Assembly (NCBI RefSeq): GCF_040954835.1
Contig: NC_090723.1
Span: 7,698,001 to 7,762,000, forward strand
Direction of reading: 5' to 3'
DNA from: Lepisosteus oculatus
Taxonomy: Eukaryota > Chordata > Actinopteri > Semionotiformes > Lepisosteidae
Length of the DNA stretch: 64,000 nucleotides
In this document: piece by piece, positions 1-11,340 of the stretch
Position numbering within the stretch: position 1 is the stretch's first letter
How the letters are laid out: the number at the start of each line of letters is the position of its first letter
Position numbers and translations under genes: made by a program
Notes under the pieces: generated by a model
The model's input: the letters and a program-made list of their open reading frames with translations, nothing else
What the model was told of the DNA's origin: nothing
Database searches by the model: none

Positions 1-2059
1 CTTTCTCTGGCTGTGTGTTGTCTTCTGCCTCTCGCAGGCTTGGGCGATGCCTACGAGGTGCGCATTCAGGGAGCATCTGATTGAAGTCAGCCTGAATCTT
101 CTCAAGGACATGGTGAGTCCGAAATCGACTGTTTCTAACCTGGAGATGAATATGCTACTTCTTAAAATTCGATCGGTTGAACGCTTCTGTATTGTTCTCT
201 TGTACATTAAAGGGAGGACATTTCCCGAGAGAGTGCATCAAAGACAACGTGTTGATTACTTTCCCAGCGGAGGTGCTTACCGATGGCTCGCAGGTAAAGG
301 CTGATTCTCTTACCCAAAATACCCGCCGAGCACAGGGACGGCCGTTCACACGTGTGGAGCATCAGAGGCGATTGGCAGATGTCAGTCAGCTCACACGCTG
401 GCAGCGCTTGGAACACGGGTCTGCATTTTTTTTCCGGCTAACGTTTTGTTTTCTTCGTTCGCCCAAACTCAGAATGAAAACATCCAGCCGGTGGTTTACG
501 AAACACTGAGGAGCGTTAACACCCTTTTTCAAAGCGAAGGCAGGCCGTCAACATGGGACCAAAGAAAGCTGGAGGATTTCCAGAGTGTTGTTTTTCGTCA
601 GGTTTCCGACTTCAAGAAATGTGTAAGTTGCACTGAGGCGTGCTTCGAGTTACATTAGCCCCTTTCCTACACACGTTCTGAGATGACTCGACAAGTATGC
701 TTTAGAGCGGTGGGTACTGACAAACAAGGTAAACTTAGTCATAACGTTTTTTAAAAATACAGAAAACAGGCTTTGCAGGATTTTTTAAAGCGAACGCTAC
801 TTTCAGCAGTAACTTGGAGAATTGTGTGTGGAAGTTGGATTCACAACAGCAGGACACGAGTGTGTACGGCTAAATGCACATGGTGACCGTGCACCGGATA
901 TACAGGAAGCCATATTTTATTAATTACGTGCGTTTTACGCTCTGCTTACTTTGAAAGCAAATGTCCATTTGAGGAATCCTGAGGTAAGGTGCAAACCACT
1001 AACCAGTCTGCTTATGATATGCACTATCTTCCATAGTTTTTCTAATCTTTGACAGCGAACGGATAACGTCGAAGCATTCCCTTAAGTTCCAGAACATATG
1101 CTAGGGGCTTTAAAAAGACCATTTTTTTGAAACTGGGCCTTGTTCGGCAAAGTAATTTGTGCAAGGTGCGGCGCGCTTCCAGTTCATAAAGGTCTCAAAA
1201 ACGTCTTTTCAGGCTCTGAGGAATCGGACACGGAGAGAAACATCTTCTGCCAATAACTCGACGGTGCAGCTGAAGACCTACTTTAAGAAAATGGGACGTT
1301 TTCTGGAAGAAAAGGTACCGGCTTGCGTGAAATATCATCTTTTTTTATATAAAGCCAGTTAGCTTTTTTTAAAAGCGTGATTGCTTTTTACTAAATTCCC
1401 TTTGCGGACTTTTTTCGGCAGTCACGCGTGATTCGGGATGAGAGATCCGATCTGCTTCGTGTGTTAAATTGACAGGTCATCGCGTGTTTTCAATACATTT
1501 GGAGTTCAAATCTACCAAAGCAAACGACTGATGTTTGTAATCAGGCCATTGAATAGACGGGTCCTCTCATTTTAAAGGTTTATATCAGTCTGATTGCATT
1601 TAACCTGGTTAGAATTAGGAGCTCTAATGTTTTTGTAGGGTTGAGACTAATGTGGTCATTTCTGGTACGAATACAAACCCAACGGAGGATTTGTCTTTAA
1701 AACTTGAAAATATTACAAGGCGGGAAGTCCTTAATCTTGGTTGCTCTGATGTCACAGCTTACTGATTCGCGGGTACTTTGTTCAAGAGAACGCAGTAATC
1801 TTCATTAGTCTAAGGCTTTAGCATATACTCACTGACTACACCAAACTGGTGTAGATGAACATTATTCACTTCGAAAACACGCATCGAGCACCTTTGTTTT
1901 AGCCACGCAGTATTTACTGCGTTCTAAATTGAGATTTCTTTGTTCCAGAATTACAGTTCCTGCGCCTGGGAAATCACAAGACAAAAACTCATACAGGTCA
2001 TACAAGCCATTCTTGAAAAACAGCATGCAGTCGGAGCGCTCAACGTGGAACACTACTGA
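1..2059 (+). CDS. ifn: Type I interferon A (4-Cys fish type), 5' end cut by window
   Basis: Secreted helical antiviral cytokine that would act through the class II cytokine receptor/JAK-STAT route. Coding exons are 2-112 (in frame from base 2; about five start codons lie outside the window), 213-293, 473-622, 1213-1314 and 1949-2059, all bounded by GT/AG with every intron in phase 0. They give about 189 residues, the usual fish interferon length. Visible parts are the end of a signal peptide (VVFCLSQAWA), then MPTRC with the first mature cysteine, FPREC in exon 2, FKKC at the end of exon 3 and NYSSCAWE at the start of exon 5. The four cysteines place it in the 4-Cys (group II) class. An N-glycosylation sequon (NNST) lies in exon 4. 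Exon 1 is nearly identical to that of gene E while exons 2-4 are not. The family call is secure; the exact subgroup is not. Confidence 0.93.
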
Positions 2060-2084
2060 AGTTTTCGTTTTTGTAATATGAACA

Positions 2085-2279
2085 TGTCAAAATATTTATT
2101 TTTTAACTAATATTTAAAGTCGTTCGTACTATTTATATAAATATTTATTGAAAGTTTTTAAATATACTCTACACTTTAAAAACTGGAAAAATTAAATTAT
2201 TTATTTAGCTATGTTATTTATTTAACTTATTAAACATTTGAGTATATATGTAATGTATTCGTACTTTTAAATGAATAAA
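2085..2279 (+). promoter_or_regulatory. AU-rich 3' UTR and poly(A) signal of interferon A
   Basis: Starting about 25 bases after the stop codon is a run of ATTTA/TTATTTA motifs, followed by AATAAA at 2274-2279. Such AU-rich elements mark short-lived cytokine mRNAs. Confidence 0.7.
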
Positions 2280-2639
2280 TCGTGGCATACAAAATATCGC
2301 CCTGTGTTTGTGTTATTGAAAATGTACTTAATACACTACTGTACTGGACCAAGGACAAGAAATGTTTCTGGTTATTGAATTCTGCAACGCAACGCGTCTT
2401 CCGGACAAATTCAAGTCATAATTAGGACTGTGGTTTTTGGAAATAAGATAAGTCACTTCAATGTTTCTGATTACAAACAGATCGGGTGTCACCTCAACCA
2501 TAGAAGGGATTGTCATAAAAGCAGCAGACAGAGGGGGCGCTCTGTAGTCGGGCTAAAAGATCAACTTTATGGCTGAAGCCGAAAACTGAAACCATATATT
2601 TCCCTCATCCCCAGGTCCCTACCAATCAGATGTATCCAC

Positions 2640-3326
2640 AACTTTATTACTACTAATTACACCTATATTAGTAGTAATACTAATGAGTAATACTAACTCT
2701 TCTGAGCACACCAGGTAATGGGGCATCCACCTGGATGATGCAACGGAAGAACGCTCACCACACACCAGTTATCAGTGGGGAGGAGAACAGAGTGATGAAT
2801 TGGGGGCTTATTAGGAGGTCATGATGGGTAAAGGCCAATGGGAAATGTGACCAGGACGCTGGCGGGTTACTTTTCAAGAAACGCCCTGGGATTTTTAATG
2901 ACCACAGAGAGTCAGGAGCTCAGTTTAATCTTATACGACACCTTTTTACAGCATAGTGTCCCTGTCACTATACTGGGGCATTAGGACCCACATGGAGTCC
3001 GGGGTGAGCATCACCTGCTGGCCCCACTAACACCTCTTCCTGCAGCAACCTTAGTGTTTCCCAGGAGGTCTCCCATCCAGGTACTGGCCAGGCTCACACC
3101 TGCTGAGCTCCAGTGGGCTCCCAGCTGGGAGCTGCAGGGCGATATGGCTGCTGGGTACGAGGAAGACACCAAATCATGCAAACACATAGATAGCTGGATG
3201 GAATTCTGCTTCTCCCCCCTGGACTGGCAGCTTTTGTAGATGTAAAGGCTGAAATCAAGACAAATCACATCAGACCTTTTTTCACCTTTAATAAGATCTT
3301 GTAACCAACAATATTTAAGTGGGAAA
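2640..3326 (-). repeat. 5S rRNA-derived SINE, copy 1
   Basis: Read on the - strand, 3153-3040 follows the outline of a 5S rRNA gene, keeping an A-box-like AGCTCAGCAGG and the C-box GGATGGGAGACC, which are internal RNA polymerase III promoter parts. A leader (3326-3154) precedes it and a body with a TA-rich tail runs to about 2640. The leader and 5S part match 8935-9222 in opposite orientation almost base for base. A shorter relative lies at 40895-41475. Confidence 0.75.
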
Positions 3327-4600
3327 ACAAACGGATCATTTTTAGGAAAAATAATTTAAAAATTACAAAAGCTTTACAAAATAAAAAAAAAACATTCATG
3401 TCCACTATATAAGAGTGCCTGAATCATTTCACCAACTTCCATTCATCTTTAAAATTCACTGTAAATGTGTCCTCCTCCACTCTCTTCTGTATCTTAGACA
3501 CCCACCAATTCAAATGGCTGTCTGCTTTACAGCTCCTACCACCCCTAACACCCCCATAACTCGCCCCTTTCTCACCGTTCCTGTAGGAAGTCAAAGCCAT
3601 TATAATGCACTTGGCCTTCATTGACCGGGGATACCCTTGACGATGTGTTGGACAGGGCCCTCAGCACTCGGAACATCAATCCAAGAGGGAAATCTCAGAC
3701 CCAGGGCTGTATTCCACTGCTCATCCCTTCCACTCCACCTCCCTTTCTATTCCCAGGACCAGCCAAGCAAATTTCCCTATTTTACAGGATGACCCCGCAA
3801 ATGGACCATTTTTCCAAATCCTACCGCCCATTATTACCTTATTCCATTGATCCCCTCTAATCTGCACCACCTTCTGACCACAGGTCCCCCAAACCACCAT
3901 CCACATTTCCTGGAACAGAAAACTCTGTCACTTGCAAATACAATATGTGTCCAGTAGCACAATAACCCAGAGAACAGCTGCAGTACGTAGGAATCTCATT
4001 TACTGCATCTCTTGGTAGGTCAGACATTTCGTTTTTCTGGTCATTTTCTTCCTTCGATCAGGTGTATTCCCCACATCTGCAGATAAACCGTCTCCTGAAA
4101 ACGAGACTTCATATCATCAGTCCTATGGACCTGCCAGGTGTGCAAAGCACGTCAGCATGACTTTGTTTTTCAGAGATCCCCCCCATTCAATAACGTAATA
4201 GTCGGGTAATAATTACTTAGGAATTTCTTCGGTTTTCACATTCGTTCTACGGAAAGCGTTTTTTTTTCTCTCTCGGTAGATTTAGACCCAGTGCAAGTCT
4301 TATTAATAATTAATTGTTTAGCATCTTCCATGTTAATTATTAAAAATCTTAGTAGGTGCAATTTATCACTGTGAATTGTTTATTTCTAGTACTCCGTTCG
4401 AGACTATGTGCCGTAACTGTTTCGGAGCGGCAGAGAGCGTGAATGTAAAGTACAGGAACTGAAAGCAGAAAGATACAAGATTTACAATTAGAGAAAGAGA
4501 CCACAGCATCGCAGCTCTCGTCTCTGTATTTTCTAACCGGGCAACAACAACAATGAAACAAAATTAGTTTGTTTAATTAGAAATCATCTTTGTGTTTAGA
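3327..4600. other. Intergenic spacer before interferon B
   Basis: No coding exon with splice support is seen. The short reading frames here have no recognisable motif. A low-complexity A-run lies near 3380-3395. Confidence 0.5.
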
Positions 4601-4653
4601 TTTTAATCCAAAGGAGGGAAAGCAGATCTCAGACAAGCACATGTACAAGAATT

Positions 4654-4771
4654 GAAACAGAAAATGGACATTCCCTAGCCATAAGAGGAAATCAACCAGA
4701 ATTCTATGGAATACATAAAAAATACACTTATGTTTTGCATTGCACAGGTCGAAAGAGGTATGCTTTATAAG
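4654..4771 (+). promoter_or_regulatory. ISRE-like site and TATA box of interferon B
   Basis: GAAACAGAAA at 4654-4663 fits the GAAANNGAAA core bound by IRF proteins. TTTATAAG at 4764-4771 is a good TATA box about 150 bases before the start codon. The spacing suits an inducible interferon promoter. Confidence 0.5.
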
Positions 4772-4923
4772 CCCGGCTGGTGCACTCTAGAAAATCATAA
4801 ATCGGAGTTTTACTTCTTTGGCAGTAGGATTAACATTAATTAATCAAATCTGTATTTCAGATCAGAGTAGATTATATCCTTCTATATATTTATTTGCTTT
4901 GATTAATACCCGACTCTTGCTAA

Positions 4924-6233
4924 ATGGCTCTGCAGAAATTAGTGACGCTCAGCCTGGTTCTGTTTCTCTCTGTGGAAACGCAGTCTCTGAAATGCACTTG
5001 GTTGGAGCATCAACTGGGAAACATAAACGAGAAAAGTATCCAGGCTTTGAAGGAAATGGTAATACATCTTAACTAAGAAGCTCCACTCCGAATATTAATT
5101 TTATATTCTGTTTATTTTTATATATAACTTAATTTCGTTTTATTTTCCTCTAGGGTGGAGATTTCCCGGTGGAGTGCGTTTCACAAATTATCACCACATT
5201 CCCAGTGGATGCTTTCAAGACAGCTGAAAATGCCAAGGTTAACATTTTTTTAAACTTCAGTTCGATGAAATCAGAACACATTTCTCAATACTCAATACTC
5301 TACAAGCACATATGTATATTCCAGCGTGCATTAGTAATAATTGTTGTTGTTTTTTTCTTCCAGAACGAAGATATTGTACTCACTGGACTAGAGACCATGA
5401 GGTGCGTGCACAACATCTTCAACAAGACTGGGCACCCTGCGACCTGGGAAATCTCTGAACTGGAACGTTTCCAAGGCCTCCTCTACCGCCAGATCAGACA
5501 GCTGACACTTTGTGTAAGTATCTCTTACTGCGTTCGCTCCTCTGTCATTTTAAATGTTATGTGTATACATTATCACACTGAACTATCGCACGATAGAACA
5601 TGTTCAGAATTTTGTGGGTTTAGTTAACTCCAGAATGAAATCTGCTCCGCATTTTTTGAAACTGTAATGGAAGGCTCCACTAAAAGCGAGAAACCGGTAG
5701 ATGGAGAGAATGCAGTGTTGTTATGTAACCTGTGATTCTTGAACCTTAGCTGTCCAGACACTGATCAGACTGTGACACGGAGATGTGAGATTTTTGTTCC
5801 TTGTCCTTTGCAGGCAGGGAGCGAAATGAAATTCTCCGGAGAACCGAATCGCCTCGGCGTCAGCGTGGTTCTGAAGACAAGCTTCGCCAAGCTGGAGAAG
5901 GTCCTGAGAGATAAGGTACCCAATCTGCGAATCATCCGGAACAGGTTTTATTCTTATGATGTGACTTGGTGTCAAGGTGTAGTTGCTTTGTAGTGCAACA
6001 AGCATTTCTCATCAATGTCAGTGACAGTGCGAGATACAGCTTCTCTCTTTCTGCCGGGCTCCAGCACTGCAGCACAGCTGAGCTGGAAACGGACGTGATC
6101 ACCCACGTGACTTTTTAAGACTCGTGTTCTCACCCCCCAGGACTACAGCTACTGCGCGTGGGAGAGCGTGAGGAGGGACCTCCGTCGCGCACTGGAGCAA
6201 TTTCAGGAATTCCTAGAGAGCAACAAGAAGTAA
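4924..6233 (+). CDS. ifn: Type I interferon B, divergent paralogue
   Basis: Secreted antiviral cytokine. Exons are 4924-5058, 5154-5237, 5364-5513, 5814-5915 and 6141-6233, all GT/AG and all phase 0, giving 187 residues. The first 21 or so residues form a hydrophobic signal peptide (MALQKLVTLSLVLFLSVETQS). The four family cysteines are present (LKC, VEC, the last residue of exon 3, and YCAWE in exon 5), plus a fifth, probably unpaired, in MRC within exon 3. The exon 4 sequon shared by the other four copies is missing; an NKT sequon occurs in exon 3 instead. The protein ends in a charged ESNKK tail. It is clearly the most divergent member and may belong to a different subgroup from A, C, D and E. 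The start is chosen because it opens the signal peptide about 150 bases after a TATA box. Confidence 0.93.
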
Positions 6234-6304
6234 AGATGAAACTCCATGAAGAAGGAGATAGTCTCCTTGATTCACTGGTGAATCCAGAAGCTGACTGAAA
6301 AAGT

Positions 6305-6503
6305 CAAAGAAATATTATTTATTTATATTATTTTATTCTATTATGTTTTCCCGCATAATGATGATCGATTGATTTGTTTATTTATTTAATTTATTATTTA
6401 TTTATTTAATGTATTTACCATGACTGTGATCTAAGACCAGCAAACGCTTCATGAATTGCTTTTTATACTGAATGAACTAATTTGTTTTTTTTTTTCAAAT
6501 AAA
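6305..6503 (+). promoter_or_regulatory. AU-rich 3' UTR and poly(A) signal of interferon B
   Basis: Dense overlapping TTATTTATT motifs at 6315-6415 precede AATAAA at 6498-6503. This is a typical mRNA-destabilising cytokine 3' UTR. Confidence 0.7.
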
Positions 6504-8930
6504 AGAAAAGACGCTACACTTCAGGTGTGTGTGTTGCGTGTTCAGTTTTTGACTTTCTGGTGTTGTATGCAAGTGTTGAGTCAGATGAGCTTTGCGTTAA
6601 GAATGCCGAGACGTTTTACACAGAAAGAACACAATATGAAAAAACCCTTTTTTCCCTACATTACTTGAGTGATGGTGGCGAGAAACCTCATTGCATCGTA
6701 CAATTTAGATATTCACACATCTGAACCTCCTGACTGTAGAACAGGAGACTTCTTAGAACAAATCCCCTCAAGAGCTGTGGCAGACGTCTGAAACCGGGGA
6801 TCGTGCTACTGGGACAGTAGATGCTCGGATACAGTGCTAGAGAAGAGGTCATTAACAGAAGATGGACATCCCAGAGAGGCTCTATTAAGCTGTGATGTCC
6901 GACACACTCTCTCGTCACGATTTGCCAGTTCAACAACGACGCCTTAGCTGTGTCTGTGTGAGAGTGGAGGACTCTAAAAAGGGGTTTAATTATTAAAAAC
7001 AAAGTTATGGTTATTATTATATAAGAATATTAAAAGCAACTTCTGAAAACGTCTGAAAGAAAAACAAACAAGGAGACGAGTTAACAAAACGAGAGCACCG
7101 TTAAAAACCCGCAGAGTGCAGAAGACGACTCAAGGGAAAGACAGAACTGATTACGTAAAAGACTTTCTGAAGAGGAAGGTTGTCAGTCTGGGTTGGAAAG
7201 CGCTCAGGAAAGCTGGCTCTCTAATATCCTTTAGGATCGACTTCCAGGGCTTTGGGGCGCAGCAGGAGAAGGCCCCGTCACCTCCTGAGTGCAATCGAGC
7301 TGGGGGGACAGACAGCGGACCAGAATCAGACGAATGAAACCCTCCCACTTCTGTGAGACCGACGATGAGGTAATGCATCCCCACAGTGTGGTGTGAAAAG
7401 CCCTGCGCAAACTGAGTCATTCTTCAATATGCAGTATTTTTAACCTTAACCCGTTCAAAAACCAACGTCGAGGCCCTCAGCGGTTTAGAGGAAAGGGACG
7501 GGGGAGGGGGGGATTCTGAGTTACTGGTGCAGATGGCAGAAATGGAAAGCTAAGACATGAAAGAGCTTCTCTGGAAAACGTTTCGCACATACCTAAAAAA
7601 AATGAAGCATCTTCATTGTCCGTCTGCTTTTACCGCCAATAGATTTTTAAAATCCGCTATTTATGTGTATGCATCAAAACCCAATATAGTCTCTGAGGAT
7701 CTAAGATGCATATTTTTTTCAGACTTTTATTCTGTGTTTTCACTACTGGTACGTTTCTCTATTACACGTTGATAGTTTTGCTTTGAACGTTACATTTTGA
7801 ATAATCTGTTATTCAATCGGCTTAGCTAGCTGACGTCCCAACAAGACAGCTGGGTGCTTGCTCTGACCGAGCGGAATATTCAGTGCATGGTCAAGAAGTC
7901 TTTTATCCCCGGAGATCAACTCTTCTGGGGCTCAGGTGTCTGTGTCCATATCTTGATTCTAACTTAGCCTCTGCTTAATAAAGTGGAAAAGTGAATAACT
8001 TAAACCCATCCATCAAATTCCATGGTTAGTCATAAAAGAACAGTTTCTATGTTGATTCAGTACTCTGCCTTGTAGAGTAGATGCAACAAAGATAGAGACC
8101 TGCCTGGTACTGACAGCTGTGAAATGGGAAGTGGAAAAAACGTTCTTCAAATAAAAAGGGAAGTTGTGTCACTCTTAAGCGGTATCAAGACCCTTCTGCC
8201 ACAAGCGTCTTCTGGGAGTTCCTATCCTCTGCCACAGCGAAATACAATATATTGTGAAGACATGACCCATATATAGAATCGCGGGAAATACGAAGAGTCA
8301 TGCATGTCACCGAAGTGAGAGGGCTGTTCCTGACACAATACAAGTACGAAAATAACAAATTAAAATAGCGCCTATACACCTTTGTCTACGTTATAAAGTG
8401 AAAAACTGAAACGTCACCTTGCTTTAAATCGGAGCGTTAGTGAAATCTATCTGGATACGAACAGATGTATCGAATAGGAACGAATGAAAGACAGGGTATC
8501 AGCGGATCAGCGTTTTTTTGTTTAAAATCAGAAGCTACAAATCCAGTTAATGAATTTTTATAGACAGTGAAATATATACAAAATATTAACAATAAATGAC
8601 ATTATGTTTCTCAACAACAGTTATATTATTTTCATGTGTAAATGACTCACACTCACTGTATACATTGCACCTCATGGTGGCCATATGACATACAGTACTT
8701 GCTTTAGAGAGCTTGAGTATCTGATGGCGTAACTGACTGAGGTGTGGGGGATAGACAGTGACAACACCGATACCGGCTCTGGCAGTGAAGCAGGATGGAG
8801 GCCTGCACAGGCGCTGGTGATGGAGTCTCCCAGCGGGGAACACTGCCACTGTCTTGGTATGTTCAAAGCTGAGGAGAAGCCCCATTGGCTGCCCGCTCCT
8901 ATGCAGCTGTCCAGACTGAACAAGAGTGGG
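6504..8930. other. Spacer between interferon B and the inverted SINE
   Basis: Several short open frames (for example 7116-7337) lack splice sites, signal peptide or family motifs. I see no exon that can be supported. The GC-richer stretch 8740-8930 may be a diverged part of the adjacent repeat. Confidence 0.5.
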
Positions 8931-8934
8931 TATT

Positions 8935-9245
8935 TCCCACTTAAATATTGTTGGTTACAAGATCTTATTAAAGGTGAAAAAAGGTCTGATGTGATTTGTC
9001 TTGATTTCAGCCTTTACATCTACAAAAGCTGCCAGTCCAGGGGGGAGAAGCAGAATTCCATCCAGCTATCTATCTGTTTGCATGATTTGGTGTCTTCCTC
9101 GTACCCAGCAGCCATATCGCCCTGCGACTCCCAGCTGGCAGCCCCACTGGAGCTCAGCAGGTGTGAGCCTGGCCAGTACCTGGATGGGAGACCTCCTGGG
9201 AAAAACTAAGGTTGCTGCAGGAAGAGGTGTGAGTGGGGCCAGTAG
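8935..9245 (+). repeat. 5S rRNA-derived SINE, copy 2 (inverted relative to copy 1)
   Basis: Leader 8935-9105 and a 5S-like part at 9106-9222 with AGCTCAGCAGG and GGATGGGAGACC. The leader is practically identical to the reverse complement of 3326-3229. It is shorter at the 3' side than copy 1. Confidence 0.75.
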
Positions 9246-11280
9246 CACTGAGAAGAATGTCTTCTGAGCGGGCTGATGCAGTGAACTCTGACCTCTGACA
9301 TATTACAACTTCTAAAGTATCATATAAAAGGCCAAAGGAAACATGTGTTTCTGCTGGGCTCCAGCAGTGCAGTGTGGCTGTTTTGGAAACTCCTGGATTC
9401 AAAGACATTTTCAACCTCTCCCTGTCCCCCGTCTGTGGTTCCTATATGCACAAAAAAACAAACAAACAAGGCAACATGCTTTTACTATTGTATATTGTAA
9501 AATATTTACAGTACTTGCCAGCCACTTCTATTGACTCTTGTCTTCATCTCTCCGTACACTGAGAGAACAAGCATGAGTGAGAATTCCAGTGTACACCTCA
9601 CAAAAGGCAAATGAACTTTGAACTTGAACTGAATTCTCATCTGCTTATATGATGTGTGATATTGTCTTCTCCTGTCCAAGAGCTGTACTAAATGCCTTGA
9701 GGAGCTTGTTTTACATGTAAACATTAGCTTATAAATGGATTGTTATTTATTTTGCAGATCTATTGTAGAGCGTTACTCTTTCTCAGCCACATCACAGATC
9801 CACTGACGTTAAACTGTAATTGCCTTGCAAACAGCGAAAACCCTTGGGTTCTGGAAAAAAGCCACTTTAATGATGTAACACAGCTACAGGACACATGACG
9901 TATACATGCGATGAATTCGGAAATGTTGCGTCAGACCATAACGATTTTCAAGCCTATAGAATAATGCACACTTTTTCATTTTTGCTCTTATTTAAAAATA
10001 ATATACCGTAATCTAAATATCCATTTAAGGTCCGTTTTAATTTTGTTTTATTTAATGTGATTGTAAACGAACAGGTTACGTATTTTGCAAATGCATAGCA
10101 TCACGTTCCAAAGCAGACAGCATTTAGCACGCCCACTTGACATGCGCAGCGCAGCATAACATCTGACATGACTCAGGAGATTTCGCCGAGGTTTTCTGTC
10201 AGATATCCTGTGTGACAGAGGTGTGGGGCATGTATTGTTTGTGTGGGCAGGGGTTTGTAGAAATGTAGAACTGACCTGCAGCTACAATGCAATAGAACAA
10301 TGCAACATTCTTGTGGTCGTCCTGACGTCCTAGCTTAGTGCGATACACACAAAGTACTGTACGATTTATTCTGACTTCCTGCATTAGAGCGGCACAGCCG
10401 ATCTGCTCGATGGTCTGATCCTAAACAGAACGGGTGAGCTGTACGTTGAAAATGACACCCGTAATACCCTCATTGTTGGAAAAAGCAGACGCTGTTATAT
10501 TTGTCATGTATTTAATTTTCGCTGACCTCAAGTTAGGCGGCCAAGACCTGTTGCTTTGTGCTTACGCGTTGAGGTGCCTTCCACTGTCCCAGTCGAAAAA
10601 GCGCATAAGCAAAGTCAGGCACCATTTAGTTGAAAGTAACTGTTGGTGTGCCTTTCCTACTGCTCTGCACATCAGCAGAACCACATCCGCAGCGCGCAAA
10701 CAAGTACCCGGCGAGATGATGTTTTCTGAAACTCGTCTTGAGGGGCCTGAGCGTTTTCTCTCCCCGCTCTGAGTGAAAGCGCCGGTTCACAAATCGTTAT
10801 TGGCGCTGGATTAAGAATGGTTCAAGAAGTGATTCTGATTCATCAGAGATGCGTTTCTATTTTCCGACAACCGTGTGATATCATTTCATGCCAAAAAGCT
10901 GCTGTTCTAAGGAATCCGAAAGTTTGCCAAAACTGCATGTTTTCTGCTCTGTGTAGCGCTTCATACAAGTCGGAAAATGCAGATGATTCTTCAAGGGCTT
11001 TTGGAGAATATAAGGACCGTTGACAGCGATGGAGTGAATCACACCGTCTCTAAAACTGAAAGTCGACATGTCCTGGACTGTGCTGTTGGCAGACATTGCG
11101 AACACACTGGCGGCTATTTCAAACCCAGAACACGGCTGCTATTCGGTCTCGCACCATCTGGACTCACACAATATGGACTAGGTAGCGCTGAGCCTGTCAC
11201 AGTATAAAAGCAGATTTTCCTTTTAAGACATGTTGGAGGAGACGGTTAAATAAATGCAGGACAGGTGAACACTGATGATG

Positions 11281-11340
<60 letters not shown>

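Noticed and set aside
3040-3153. Possible 5S rRNA gene (also 9106-9222)
   Set aside because: Too diverged from 5S rRNA, embedded in a larger repeated unit present at least three times, so called a 5S-derived SINE.
8742-9209. 155-codon + open frame
   Set aside because: It runs through the 5S-derived SINE and matches no protein; the open frame is a by-product of the repeat.
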